Origin: Archilochus colubris
Taxonomy: Eukaryota; Chordata; Aves; Apodiformes; Trochilidae
DNA: 64,000 nt
Assembly: GCA_023079485.1 (NCBI GenBank)
Contig: CM041084.1
Coordinates: forward strand, 71,395,709 to 71,459,708
Reading direction: 5' to 3'
Part shown: positions 39,088 to 52,995 of the stretch, in pieces
Layout: the number at the start of each line of letters is the position of its first letter
Numbering within the stretch: position 1 is the first letter of the stretch
Notes under the pieces: generated by a model
Databases searched by the model: none
Seen by the model: only the letters and a program-made list of their open reading frames with translations
Told to the model about the DNA's origin: nothing
Translations under genes and position numbers: made by a program

Positions 39088-41776
39088 GTATTCTTCTCAC
39101 ATTCTGAATGAATCAGACTCCAGGCTTTCCAGAAAGTCACCTAAATTAACAGGTCTGAAAAGTGGAGATGCAAACTTAAGGTGATTGCCATCCTGTGAAT
39201 TTTGAGTAGAAAACAGTTCCCAACACAAGAAAACTTCCTTGCCATTTCACTGCCACAACCTACTCAACAGAGCACGAAATAAGGCCTATTAAGTATTTAG
39301 AGAGTGTGTATGTTCTTTTATTTCACTTTTCCTTTCACCTTCCCTCCTTCAGTCCTTCTGGGTTTTTTTTATTACATACACAGCTCTGTCAATCTGTTCC
39401 AACTAATCCCTGAATCAGCTCAATACAGTTGTGACTAACAAGGTGTTTGCCTCTGGAGCATTTGTGTGTAATTCCCATTGGCTGTGGATTGCCCTAGAGA
39501 GAGGCAGAGATCCTGTATTTCATGGCTTTCAGAAACCAACACCCTGAAAAGGCAGAAAATATGCCAGGAAACCTTCCATCTGCTAAAGTTCTGGCTTTTT
39601 GTCATAGAATATGTAAAATGGATAAACAGGCTTAACATAGAATCAACTTGAAATACTAACATCAAACACAGAAAAGGTGGTTATGTGTCCAAATGGGCAA
39701 AACAGACACCAGAAGGTATGTATGGAGCCAATAGTAACTGCACTGTCTAGCAAAGATAGTCATTCAGAGCAGGGCAAACAATGCCAGCTCAGCTGGTTGG
39801 AAATTGGTTTTCTCTCTCCAGATAAACTGGGGACAGAACAATATTTTCATGCTTTTATTACACTAATACTGAAAGGCTCCAAGTGAGATAAGAAACTTGC
39901 TGTTTCCTTATAACTCTGTATACCAATTAGACAAGAAATGGACAATTGTTCTTATTTTATAGATACACAACTGAAGTCCAGAAATAAAATCACTTAATTT
40001 TACTGAAACTCTGAAGCAGAGCTAAGGCAAAGAACTGAGTTATTTTGAAGCCTGGACTTAATGCTTTGACATCTTCCCCTGCTCTTACAGCAAAAGGAGT
40101 AGGCAATTAAATTTAATTTTTCAGCCTTCTGTTTCTTCATAAAATACAATTAATTCCCATGATGAATTCCTATGTTGATACTCCTATTTCAGATTTGATA
40201 CATCTTCAGCCTAATAGCTTCTCCTCTATGTGCGCTTTACTACCTGAAAATGTTTGTGAAATCTGATCTTATTTTCTTGTGTAACATGAAGCACATTCAG
40301 GAATCAAAGATCATCCCTTTGTCTTTTCTTTGACTTTGTGTGATCAATGCACTTCAGGATATGATTTTAAAAATTGATGTGTGATTCTTTTTCATGATGT
40401 GATGGAAGAGTAAGTTTTCTAAAGCGTTAAGTGACTCCTTAGTGAGGCCCAGATACTTTAAATCTTTCACTGTGTTATGAAAACATACCCCGCTTTGACA
40501 GAGAGATTTCTTTAATATATATAAAAGCTTATGGAATTGGGAAGATTTGAATTCTTATAGTCATACATGTTATCAAACAGACTTTGTAGAGATGAGATGA
40601 TAAGATAAAATATTTGTCGGAGACAGGTTTTTCCAATATTATGCAGAACTGATATTCTGATGCTTTCCATTACCTTTTTGCACTGGTGGAAAAATCAAAG
40701 AATAAAGTTCAATGAGATCACAGTACATGAGTTTTCTTCCTCTTTCTCAAAGACAGAAGATCTCTAGTACTGGAGTTATTTATCTCCTGGATCAGCTTTC
40801 TTTGCACACCCTTCAGGGATACCAAGATTAGATCATCTATCATGACGATGGTCCACTTATGTCCAGGTTGCTTTGTGGAGCATCAGAAGAACTACCTTAC
40901 TTAGGGCAAATCTGGAATAATTCCATGAAAGTCAATGTGATTTCTCTGATTTTTTCTTTCCAATATGAAAGAGAGTAGAATATATCTCTCATAAGGAAAT
41001 TATGACTACCCAGCATTCCAAGTCTAAGAAGAGCTGAAATGCAAAATTTAAAGGTGAGAGACTTAATGTATTCATGCCCAATGGTCTGTAATACAAATGA
41101 GAGACCCCAGTAATGCTCTTCTGTGCCTGTTCTCATAGCTATTTGTATCAATTTTATACTGTCTTCCTTCATTTTTATTATTATTATAATTTAATGCATT
41201 CAAACAGCATCTGAGCTGAAGCCTGAGAGGGAACTAAAATTATTTGAAGGAGACACTCTTTTTGCTCCATGAAAAGCAGTCCTTTGTTTTTCCATACTGG
41301 AATACGTTTATGCATCTTAGGGAAAGACCTGGCTGCCTCATTAACAGTGCAAAGCAGGGGTTGGGCAGAAATAATGGCATGACTGAGTTTTTCAGTCCTT
41401 AGGTGGGAAAGCACTTAGATAAGTAATTCTATTTATGTCATTGTGCTGCTGTGCATAATCTGTCAGCCTCTTGAAAGGGGTAGGTTGGCTATTGACATTA
41501 ATCAGCTCATCTGTATATCCTTGTACCTGGTCAGGAAAGCATTTACCTTTGTGCCTAGACCTAAATTTTAAGAAGATTGTATAGCATTTATATCATAAGG
41601 TGACTGTATTTCTGCACAGAGGCACCTTCCTCACCAGAATGAAAGTATGTAGGACTCTGATTGGATCTGGCTTTTAGCCTCTTTAATCTGCAAAAAATGA
41701 CTATTTCTTCTAACACAGAAATAAAGATTGCAACACAAGCTATTCACAGTCCCTCATGATATAATACCAAGTTACA
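39088..41776. other. AT-rich unique DNA, no gene found
   Basis: No recognisable gene, RNA gene or interspersed repeat. The open frames (39435-39665 -, 40897-41172 -, 41184-41414 -) have no known domain. Confidence 0.55.
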
Positions 41777-41946
41777 TCTTTTCTTTTTCTTTTTCTTTTC
41801 CTTTTTCTTCTTTTTCTTTTCTTCCTTTTCTTTTTCTTTTTCTTTTTCTTTTCCTTTTCCTTTTTCCTTTTTATTTATTCTTATTCTTTTTCTTTTTCTC
41901 TTTCTTTCCCCCCTTCTCTTTCTTTTTCTTTCTCTTTTTTTATTTT
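41777..41946. repeat. (TTTTC)n polypyrimidine tract
   Basis: About 170 bases almost purely of T and C, mainly TTTTTC and TTTTCC units, passing on the right into T- and A-rich sequence to about 42000. Its plus-strand translation is a phenylalanine/leucine/serine string, which explains the open frame at 41728-42003. Confidence 0.95.
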
Positions 41947-43767
41947 ATGGTTTGGTTTTTTTTATTTTTATTTTTATATTTATATATATATTTTTATCTC
42001 TGATGGATCTGCTTTTCTTCTATCATTATTATGGTTTCTAAGTTGTTGTTTTGTGGGTTTCTTTGTGCTTGACATTCTGGTGTTCTGAAAACAAACATCT
42101 ATATTCACATTGCAAAAGAGCATAGGAACATTCTGCTCCTGCAAACTGTTCACCATTTAAATTACCCACAGACATTAGTAGTCACCTTGATTTCAGGGGA
42201 ATCTAGTACATCAGGAAGAAATTCTTCCACCTGACTGCTACCAAATTCTTGCTGACCAGCACTTTAACCCATAAATAGTCCACTGAAGTCAAGAGGAAAA
42301 AATCTTGTGTAAAGAGCTCTACATAAGCATAAATATCAGAGCTGGCCTTACCCAAATAAGCACAAGTTCTTTAATGAACTTTATGCAATTGCTATCCTAA
42401 AACCACAGATAACACCATTAGCTTCACCTAAGATCCATCAGGGACTCATTGCAAGACTAGAGCTTAAAGGCAGGCTGTCCAGAATGAATAGTTTGACTCA
42501 AGGCATGATGTTAAAATGATTTAGATTGACAGTTAAATTAAGTGAAACTACCTGTGTAGACACACAAGAGTTTAGTTTGCTCCTTTAATTTACAGTTTAG
42601 AAACCAGGAGAGCTCACACACTGCTTCACATAGGCTTAATACTGCAACATAACAGCATTTGTTTGCTAACAGCACCCAAGGGACACATTCTGACTGACAA
42701 TTTCACCCTGCTTTGTGAGTTAAGAAGGCTGTAGCATGACCTATGCCTAATGGTGAGTTTCTCTCCCTTACGAGGACACTGCAACCATCTCCTGTCTGCC
42801 CCTGCACTTCTCAATCACCTGGCACAGTTGTGTAGGGTGCATGGGTCAATTCCCACTGTGTTTATTCTTTCATGGTGACATTTGATCCACAAGGAATAAG
42901 TGAGCTTTTTTGTGTTGTTTTTTGAACTTTCATCAGAAGTACATCTAACAGAAAACAGGTATTTTAAAACTTACAGAAACAAACAAACAAGCAAAAAAAT
43001 TTTCTTGGCCTCTCTTTCTTGTGCTATCTCCACTGAACTATTTTCCATCTCTTGATGACTGGATATTCTAAAAACTACTTGAAAGAAACAATCTTGACTT
43101 CACTCTCCATGCCAGTGGTTCTACTGAGTTGTAGAATAAGACTCAATAGCAGATAATTTGTTGCAGATATGACACAATGAACTATTTTTCAAATACACCT
43201 GTTCTCTTCTTTGCTCTTTTGGATTTGACAACAAACTGTTTGTCCTTAATCTGCCACAAGCCTGTAACAGCTACCTACAATAACCATAAATGAAGACTCA
43301 TAAATGAAGACCTCCTAGTACCTGCAACCTGTAGATAACCTTACCTTTCGTTTTTTCTTGTTTGATTTTTAATTATTATTATTTTTTTCCACACTGTAGA
43401 AAAGGTTTAGCACTGTTGTATTCTCAGAATGAATAGGAAAAACAAGATAGAAAAGACAAGGGGTTTTGTTTGCTTCTATCATCCCCTCCCTTCCAAAAAA
43501 GAAAACCCCAAACAAACAACCAAAGAAAAAAATGCCACAAACCTAAAACAAAAAAATTTCGCTCTATATTTTGTGTTGATTATTATAAAGATATAGGAAT
43601 ATTACAAAAAGTGAAAACATAGTGGCATAAACTCAACTCTGTTCTCCCCTTCAGTGGTGAGCATATAAGTCATTTAGCCTCACAGTAAGAGCTCAGACTA
43701 ACCAGCAAATAGTTTTTTTTAAAAAACAAACAAACCAATCTCTAAGCAGAGAAAATTATAGATGTTG
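41947..43767. other. Unique DNA, no gene found
   Basis: This is the spacer between two polypyrimidine tracts. It begins with T/A-rich sequence and contains A/C-rich tracts near 42975-43000 and 43495-43560. No gene or named repeat was recognised. Confidence 0.5.
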
Positions 43768-43965
43768 TTCTCTCTCTTTCTTTCTTTCCTTCTCTTTCTT
43801 TCTTTCTTTCTTTATTTCTTTCTTTCTTTCTTTTTCTTCCTTTCTTTCTCTCTTTCTCTCTTTCTTTCTCTCCCTCTTTCTCTGTTTCACTCTTTCTTCC
43901 GCTCTTTCTCTCATTCTTTTTTCTCTTTCTCTTTCTCTTTCTCTCTCTCTTTCTCTCTCTCTTTT
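43768..43965. repeat. (CTTT)n / (CT)n polypyrimidine tract
   Basis: About 200 bases of CTTT, TTTC and CTCT units with only a handful of purines. The mirror-like pyrimidine sequence is of the type that can form triplex (H-) DNA. Its plus-strand translation is an S/F/L string, so the open frame 43762-44025 is an artefact. Confidence 0.95.
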
Positions 43966-46900
43966 AGATTTTTTCCTATAGAAGAAAAGTCTTTTTGGGG
44001 TACTAAAAGCCTTGAAATTAGATAAAAAAAGAAAAGCTGATTTTAATCCACTTTCCTTATGGAGTTTTAGTATTTATTGAATCAGCCTAGAAAAGCCCAG
44101 CAGATAACTCGTGGTGTACTATTTATAGTTAGGGATCAAACATCTTATGTTATAAGCCTGTTTAATTGTCTAATTTCAAATATTCATTGACAGGAAAAAG
44201 TACACAATGTTTATAGCACTGTATTCTTTTGGAAAAAAAAAGGAAAACATCTCTCTAATCCTACTCACATCTCATCTACATGAATGATAACAAGTTCTCA
44301 AAGCTTTCTGGTTCTCTGTGACAGTTCTAATAATGCATGCCAGGTGTTCAAAATGTGTGCAATACCTAGATGCTGTAGTGCAGTGACCTCCATGGTCTCC
44401 TATTCAATGAAGTCATTGGTTAATGTAAATATAATTACAGTTCAATCTATTTCCAATACACATAATTGTAATGTATATTATAAAAGCACTTACAAAACTA
44501 AATATGTTAAATTAAATCTATTGTTTTCAGATTATAATTGATACTCTCTGTGTGTCTATTATTAATGCCTCCTAAGAGGAGAGCCAGGAAGGCATTTTGA
44601 GCATATTTGAGAGATGGAACAACATCAAGAAATGTTACTTCTGTGCTTTCATTCCCACAAGCTGTGTAAACTGTTCAGTTAAAACAAATATTTCTGAAAA
44701 ACAAAACTGTTATTTTTCTAATTTGCTAAGCTTCTGCAACAGCCCACTGGCCATGTTCATATTGTCCTGAGTCCCTGACAGAAAACTGGAAGAGTAATAT
44801 TCCCTTTATCACATTTCACCAGCAAACTTTCAAAATTAATTTACTAAGTATGCAGGATTAACACATTGCCCTTTTCAAGCCGCTAAGACAAAGGAAAAAA
44901 AAAAAACTTTAATCTGAATAATAATTTCTGTAAATTAAATAAATAGACCTTATGTTGGCTTGTGTAAATGGATGTTAATTTAGTATTCTAATATGTAAGT
45001 ATGTTATGTAAGTAACACCAGTGGTGGTGTCGAGATGACATAAGAGTTATCTGTTGCAAATTAGTGTGGTTTGTAATGATCATCAGATTACTTTAGTTAT
45101 CTGTTGTGTCCTTAAAAGTGGTAAAAGCTATACCTGATGGCATCATATTGTTGTAATTATTGTTATTATGTTATTAAGATATACAGGAACTGAAGATTTA
45201 TTCTTTTGATTCAATACTTCATCACACAGAAAAGCAAACACTGAATGCTATGGATTGCATTTAAGGCCTACCACAGTCTCACCCCTATGGTCTGGCCAGA
45301 GCATAGTTTAGAGGCCCCTCAGATAAGGTGATTCTCATGATGTGAAAGAGAGGAAGCTGGTTGATTAGGAGGTCAGGGGCAGGAATTCCCTGAAGTGATT
45401 CATCTTCCTTTTTCCCTTTATGCCTCATAACATGTCTCTGAAGCTACTAGTCAGGATAGTTTCCCAGAGCAACTTTCCAGATGGTCAGCTGTTCAGACAT
45501 GGCCTGCTCTCTCCCCTGTAGAATGCAAGGGCTTAATTTAATATAGTGATGTTTTCTTTTATGTCCTAGAGGCAAAGTTTCCATGACCACGGTTCTAAAA
45601 TGTCACCTTTTCATTTTTCAGTGGCCCTTATTGCCTTTCACTGTGGAAGTCATTTTGTTTCATTTCAGTCCCAACCAAAGACAGTGTTAAGACCTTTCTC
45701 TTCCTCCCTAATTTAATTATACCCCTGGTACCATGGCTCCAAGGGCCTCTGGAGAGCCCACTCCCACCTCCACTGGCTGTCTCACTGCACAAAGCAATTG
45801 CAGCTGACCTGACAACCTCTGTCTTGTAGACCATGACTGGCTCTCACTGGGCTGCCTTCCCCAGATCACCTTTTTCTCTCCATTACTGCAAAGCCAGCCT
45901 GAGTGAATGCTCAGAGCTGCCTTCACACATACTTTGGCATAGCTGAGAGCAGCATTTTGCCTCTTTCTGCTGCTATGAGACATCTAAAATGCTTTACACA
46001 TAGAAATGGTGACTCATCCTTTCTCAGTGTAAAGTAATTCAACATAGGGACACACGTCAGAGCTCTAATTTCTGCTATTTTCACCAAGAAACAGGTATTG
46101 CAGTAACCTTTCTTGAACTTCCTTACCTAAGGAACCTAAAGCCCTATTTTACAGACACTTTCCAAACATCACAAAATACTTCATGCTCCTCAAACATTCC
46201 TTGTCAGACCACAGTCTCATTTATCAGGTTTTCTTATCTCCAGAGATATCCATAATATTTTTTTAATGGGTAAATGCTCATTTGGGTTCAGGGACAAGTT
46301 CACTGTAACCAAAAAACTTCTCTGTCTCTCACCCCTTAGGCTGATGTTTTCAGATAACTGCTGTACAAATAAGATACTAAATTTGACCTTATAGATAATT
46401 AAACTGAATGTTGCTTTTGCATCATTGAACTATTTTGGAAAGCTAAAGTTTGAGGTGATAAAAAGTGTGGATGTTTTTTTTTTTTGAATACGTCGATAAT
46501 CGTCCATTTAATTTATATACCTGCAACTGTTAGGTACCACAAAACCCTCTTAGTGCAGTGGTATGGAAACATTTTTTACTGAAAATTTCTTTGGAATACC
46601 TCAGAGAGTTCACGTTCATATCTATTTAAGCAAGGAGATGAATAGAATCTGCCTAACCTAATTGGAGGTGAGGAAAAAAACAATCAATAAAGCAAGCGTT
46701 CTGCTTATCAACTGTATCCCATTTTTGTTGGTTATTTCTTGCACTGTGGCTTATTTGGAGGAAACCTTTGTTCAGAGTTTAATTTGTTCTTTTCATTCCA
46801 TGCTCACATTCCCTAGTTCAGTTTAATAAATAAGGAGTAGCATATGGGGATAGAACATTATGAAAAACATGTTGCTAATGCAGTACATCCAACTGACAAA

Positions 46901-47194
46901 CAGTTTAATTTTATTACTGCAAATTCAGAAATGTTTTTTATAATGGGAAAAACATTGACTCTTATTTAATGAATTACTGCACATCAGAGAAAATATAACT
47001 TTATGTCATGCAACAATAGTTTGTTTTTTTCCAATATTGCTATTAAATATGTTTTCCTTTTTCTTTTAAGATCCTTCCAAGTGCATCATACCTGCCTAAT
47101 GAAATTCAGAGAGGCAGTGAAGCCCTGCACAAATGAATGAGATCCATCATTAATGAAGCCCATGTTTCCCGTAAGGATAAATGAAAGGAAGAAG
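43966..47194. other. Unique DNA, no gene found
   Basis: AT-rich apart from a GC-richer patch at about 45680-45990 with overlapping minus-strand frames (45628-45834, 45717-45983) of unknown nature. No domain, splice structure or named repeat was recognised. Confidence 0.5.
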
Positions 47195-47200
47195 TGTCAT
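47195..47200. repeat. Left target-site duplication of solo LTR
   Basis: TGTCAT directly before the LTR start, paired with AGTCAT directly after the LTR end. Five of six bases match. Confidence 0.65.
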
Positions 47201-47775
47201 TGATGTAAGGGTTAATATAAAATGCCTGCTACTAATTGTCTAGGGGTCACATTGACCTGATAGAAGCTAACACAAAACGCTTGTTTAATAGAAGCTAAGA
47301 AATTGTTTCGGTAGTCATCACCTTATAAGGGAAATATATATGCTAAGCTGATAACTATAGCAACGTTGAGATAAGGAACAGAACACATTGTCGGCTTGGC
47401 TGAAGACTGAAGAAATGCACATGCCCAGAGAAGAAGATGTGAAAAGTTTACATAGAGAAAGACCTTTGCTGCATTTTCACTTCATCCCCACAACCCTCAC
47501 AACCACCACCTGGAGACACTACACAAGTACAGGAGGGAGGAGATTATGAAAATGACCTCCTGGGACTAATTTGAATAAATAGCAGGAGTAGGTGATGCAT
47601 CTGTATACGTGTATTGCGAAATCTAATGAATATGTAAAACTTCAGTGTATATAGCAAAAGCCTCATTGCAAGATTGGTGTGCATGAATTTCAGAGGAATT
47701 ATATTCTCTCGCTCCCAGCACTGAAGAAACACACCCCTCTCTATAACTTTCCAAGTTGTAGAGAGGTCTTCCACA
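47201..47775 (+). mobile_element. Solo LTR, ERVK-type avian endogenous retrovirus
   Basis: A 575-bp element starting TGATGTAAGGGTTAATATAA and ending TCTTCCACA, with TG...CA ends. It is flanked by a 6-bp target duplication (TGTCAT/AGTCAT, one mismatch), the length usual for ERVK-like (beta-retroviral) insertions. Inside are the 'ggagattatgaaaatgacctcctgg' region (47540-47565), TATATA at 47648-47653, a weak polyadenylation-signal position (AAGAAA at 47724-47729) and the 'ctctataactttccaagttgtagaggt' stretch common near the 3' end of such avian LTRs. No gag, pol or env lies on either side, so it is a solo LTR left by recombination. It carries no open frame of note. Family assignment is from memory of avian LTR sequence, not from a search. 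Confidence 0.8.
47648..47653 (+). promoter_or_regulatory. TATA box of solo LTR
   Basis: TATATA about 75 bp upstream of the polyadenylation-signal position, matching the U3/R layout of an LTR. It is probably inactive. Confidence 0.55.
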
Positions 47776-47781
47776 AGTCAT
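47776..47781. repeat. Right target-site duplication of solo LTR
   Basis: AGTCAT directly after the LTR end. It matches TGTCAT at 47195-47200 in five of six bases. Confidence 0.65.
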
Positions 47782-50700
47782 CATAGCTTTGTTTTTGGCA
47801 AAATCTGCTTTTCTGTCTTACAAATTTTCTAAAGTAATTCCATCAGATCTGACCCTGCACCAAAAAGCAGGAATTCAGTTCCCTGAAGTGAAAGTTTCTA
47901 TAGGTTCTGAAGGAGTCCCTCAGTTACTGTATTACCACCTACCTTCCCCATCTTTCTCCTGACATTGCTGTTCTGGACCCTGGTACAAATTAACCCACTA
48001 GAGCATCTTCTTTTGAGGCATTTCATTTGTGAGGCTCCCTGAGTAGAGGTGGAAGTCATAAAAATGTCAGTAACAACCCTGTATGTTAGCTTTGATTCAT
48101 CCTGCAACTGTTCGAGTATGCAACAACTGGCTCATCAGCTTCTACTATAGCAAAGAAAAGGAACATACTGCATTGTAATCTGCAGATAAAATTCTAGGAT
48201 AGCAACAAAGTATTCACTGTCCCCTGCTTCCCCAGGCCAGATCCAGGAATCAGGGCAAAAAACAAACAAAACCAAAAAACCCCAAAGATTAGGGGACTTT
48301 AAGAACATGCTACAATCTTTGATTATCATAGTCACAGGTGTTGTAATGTGGAGTGCAATAGAAATAGAATGTTGTAATAGAAACATTGCTTCAAGGAAAT
48401 CTATTGTGGAAATTATTATTTAAATGATGAAAGAGAAGTGTCCACCTCATCATTCTCAACTAGACTGCTGAGGTCAAGATAGTATTCCAAGACTGGGGAT
48501 GTGCTTATTATTGTAGATACTAATTCCCAGGAAAACAAGGACTTTCACTGTGGATGAAACATAGTAACTTATTCCTTACATGATCCTAGTTTCCTCTGCT
48601 GAGGTAGAGTGCTTTAATGTATTTATATTGCCTGGGAAAATAAAATAAAACTATATAAAAAACCCCAAAACCAAAAAAAGTTCCTCATGGACTACTGAGA
48701 GAGAAAAAATGGTTAAATGGCTCTTAATTGTGGCATTATTTTATGAATAGTCTTGAACAATCTCATTTTTTATGCACATGATACACATAAAATTAGAAAG
48801 ACATTTATATGTCTTTGTATGAGAGAATCTTACATCCATTCAGAGGTTTGAAAAACAAAAATAAGCCATAAAACCCATATAATAATAATCCCTTGTGTTC
48901 TTATTAGGGGAAAGTGTGATGAGTAATGGTGTCTACTTATCCCCTGATGTGTTGCCATGTCCTTATCTCCACATTTTTAAACTTCTCATGCAGAAGGATT
49001 TCTCTGGTATAAGTTACATTTTAGTTCTTGCAATGATATTTTGTACACTTGGAGAAACGGCTCACTCTGCCTGATTTCTATACGATTTTTTTCTGTGACT
49101 TGTTGCTATGCAAAATCATATAGACCCTTTGAAAAGAAAATAGAAGAGTAAAAACATACAAATTCTACAACCTTTCTCCCTAATTTAGTAAATGGGCTAT
49201 TTTACAAACTGTAATTTAATTCTATGCCTATTGTTAAGAAGGTTGCTTGTAGCTTATCATAATTCCTAGCACAGTGTAGTTAAAAGAACCTAACAAGATT
49301 CTGACACATTAGATTTTTCATAGATCTGCATTGTAAACTCATGGGCCATTGCATAGAAGTTATATGAAATTATCTGGTTTTATGCTAATTTAATTATTTT
49401 TATGCCAATCTGAATTCTGCATCAGAAACTGACTTCATGACACTGGTAACATTGCTAATTCTACTGAAGATTTCACTGTTTAGAGTTACTTGTTCATGCT
49501 ATCTGCATAATGAATTGTCCTCTTCAAGGTGATAAATTATTTATTAGAGTAATGAGCAAATCAATCAAGAGAGCTGGTTAACTGAAACACACAGCTTTTG
49601 GCAAAGTAAGGTCTGAATGTTTATATTTATCACAGAAAAGGCTTGACTTTGATGCAGACCTTTCAGAGGTGCTTATTAATCATGATCTCATTACAGTTTT
49701 TGTGCACTAATAGTTTTTTATTTGTCAGAATTGTTTCTGATGATGTAGTGCTGTTGTCCTAAAATACAGATCTATTTACACGATTTAACCTTCTACAAAA
49801 TTGTTCAAAGGTAGCTTATTTCCAACATTGTGCTTTATATTAAAAGAAATCAAGATTAATAACTTAAGTCAGAGTGATTTCAGAGCTGGTGTCTGTGAAA
49901 TGTTATAGCCCTCAGGTACAGAACTTGAAAGCACCTCGTGGGCTAGCTGCAGATTCACTGCAGAATTGAGAGTATTCCTCTGGGAAAAGGTCCAATGCTT
50001 TTAGAATATGGCAGGGAGGCTCTAACTGCAGAAAGATACATATTTGGTACACTCAGAATATTTTAGTGTTTATTAGTGAGAGATTTGGGATTTAGACTAG
50101 AATGTGCTCTGAAGGTAATCTAAATACACATCTGCTGAAGGTTGAAATGGCATATACTGTAAGTTATGACAATAATGAGTGTGAAATAGTTTCTGAACCA
50201 AAGCTTTACAATTTATTAAGTTCAGATTTGTCAGTAGCTTATTAAAAGAACATATAATGTAGGGAATTCATTCAGACCTGTGTGAGAATTTAGCCACACA
50301 ATTACCATTAAATCAGTGAGTATTGTATGGTATAGTTCCGTAACTGCGTTGAGAATTTGCAACCAATGAGCTCCATGTTTGGCATTTTTGTTGCAGAGTT
50401 TTTTTTTCATGTGATTTGTGAGGGGTTTTTTTAAGTAAATTGAAAGAGAGCACTATGTTGAAAAAAATTACTGGAAAATGCCATTTTTTATTGCTATGGC
50501 AGAAGATGATCGAGAATGTGAAATATATATTGGGAGGGGAACCTTCTAACATCAAACCTTTAATCTGCCCTATATCAAATATTCAACATAGAGCATCTGT
50601 ACCATGAAATTAAATTATCAGACTGGTTAACTGTGAGACCATATATTAGACATGTGAATCTACCCGTGTTAATGGGCACAACTTTTCCAGTGTCTATGTT

Positions 50701-51322
50701 TAAAATTGAAATTGCTTGGTTTAGCAAAATTGGCTTTGCAAATAAACTCAGACTTCGCTGTATATGTTAATTAAAAATGTATCAAGTGATTAGAAATTAC
50801 ACCCCTCAACATCAATTCATCTTTGTGACACCCATTATTGATGATTAAATACTGTTGATATATACTTAGTTTGACCTGTATTTTGATAAATATATATAAT
50901 AATCTGTTTCCTTCATGAAATCTGTCTCCTTCGTGACATCTTATTGCTGGAGTTGAAATCAAATTTAAGTTTTAAGTTGGAATCAGAACATCTAATGAGA
51001 GTTCACGGTCAAAGATCTATCAAAATGAGAAATGTGGGCATACAGCATTGATCAATGAACTGTTCCCTCTTGAAAAACTAAATGCTTTAATCCTGAGGCA
51101 GAATATGCACTTTGTGTTGGTCTCATGCATATAAATAGCCACTTTTGAGTCCCAGTTTAATCTGAGTGCAAACATCTCCATATAGCTCTGAATTTAAAAG
51201 CATCCCACTGCTCCCTTCCTCACTTCAGTGTGAACAAGGGGAAATTCACCTGAGTGGAAGAAGGGTCTGGACTACAAATTCAACTAAGTGAATTCTTGAT
51301 TGTTTGGTATCAGGTGAAAGAC

Positions 51323-51341
51323 TTTTTTTTTTTTTTTTTTT
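51323..51341. repeat. T19 homopolymer
   Basis: An uninterrupted run of 19 T. It could be the poly-A tail of a minus-strand retrocopy, but no body was recognised next to it. Confidence 0.9.
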
Positions 51342-52954
51342 AATCAGTGGTTTAAGTGAACATTAAGTAAACACATTTTTACATCCTTTGAGCAGTAAAG
51401 TGAAAAAATAATAAATCTTTATATCCATCTGTAATTTAGGGATAAAGTATAGGCAATCTTTTACTTCCTCTAACACTTTTAGCTAAACATGTATCCTTGC
51501 TCTACTTTGGTGTAACTTTCCTCAGACTTACAAAGTATACAATACATATCATCACTGCTATCTTATAAGCCATGGTACAAGGAATAAAGAACTGTGGTCT
51601 TCCTTGATTAATATATAATGTCACTTTAATAAAAATAAATAACTCATTTATAGTGCCTTGAATGGCACTGAGATAGTCTTGGACTGGAAGGACTTACTTT
51701 CCTGGGGACAAATAGTGAAAAAGAAACAGCAGGGGAAACTTTTCTTTTTTCTTAAAAGAGAATCTATGTTAAAGAATCTGCCTGACCCATACGAAGACTT
51801 TGTGGTAGACATTATGCAGTAAACAGCTTTACATGTCTCTGTTCTTCTGTTCTTAAAATGCATATTGTTGTGTCATTTGATTTTCAGATACATGTAGCTT
51901 CCACCATATTTACAGTAGCAATGGTTTGCTTTTTCTTTTTTGTTTGGTTTTTTTTTTTTCTTTTTTATTCCTAAGTAATGAGTCATTTCTATTTCTCTGA
52001 TAGTGATATCTCGGTAATTTTCTCCTGATTAAACTTGATGCCTATGGAAACACATTCTGCTGATCTTCTTCTCCATAAGCAATTTGGAATATAAAATACT
52101 ACCTGGTATAAAGTGGGAGAATAGGTTAATAAGACTTAAGAGATTTGAGACTTACCAAGACTTATTAAAGACAAAATTATTAGTGTTCTTACTTGGACCC
52201 CCAACTATTTCGTGACATAGCTAAAATTAAAGATAGTGGTAACAACTCATCCAATAGTGAAATGCAACCACTATTTCATCAAAACATGACTTCTCCCTAA
52301 TCACACACCAAAATATGTTTGAGTGATGTTACAAGGATGGACATCTGACTAGCTGACATGGCAATGCATGGTATTATGTTCCAGCTTCAGAGGAAAATGG
52401 GTTTAAGTGATTCTACTGCATTTGTTGTTTGCAACATTGCTTGGAAATGCTGAGGCCATAGAGATAGGTTCATGACACCAATGAAAATGGGTATGAGGTG
52501 CCTATAATTAAACCAGACATCTGTTGAGCAGTGATATTGAACTGCATATAAGCCAATATATGGGTTGCCATAATTTTGCTTAAGTACTGTCCTGCTGAAA
52601 ATACTCAGCAATTAAGAAACTACTACCTTCAGTCTGAGAAAAAGAGACATATTTTTGGAAGGTTATTTTTAAAGTGGTAAACTGGAAGACTGCTAATTAC
52701 ACAAGTGCATAAATATTCTCAGGGTCAAGTTTTAATACATAAGGATTTAGATATAATACCCAGTGTTGCTATGGAATACGATATCACAGATGCTTACATT
52801 TACACACATCTTATCATCAGTATTTTGCTAAAAAATTGCAGACCGTTAGGATAATTAGAATGAAGGTGTCTCAATTTCAAATTAATCAACATAAAAATGT
52901 AAAAAAAAAAATAAAATTGTAGCTCACTTGGGTGATAGCGGTAATTAGAAAACA

Positions 52955-52995
52955 TAAATCTTTTCATACCCTTTAAATCTTTTTCATACCCTTTA
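52955..52995. repeat. Tandem duplication, 20-21-bp unit
   Basis: Two adjacent copies of aaatctttt(t)cataccctttaa, differing by one T. Confidence 0.9.

Noticed and set aside
41728..42003. 91-codon plus-strand open frame rich in F, L and S
   Set aside because: It is the translation of the TTTTC polypyrimidine tract, not a gene.
43762..44025. 87-codon plus-strand open frame of S/F/L residues
   Set aside because: It is the translation of the CTTT/CT microsatellite.
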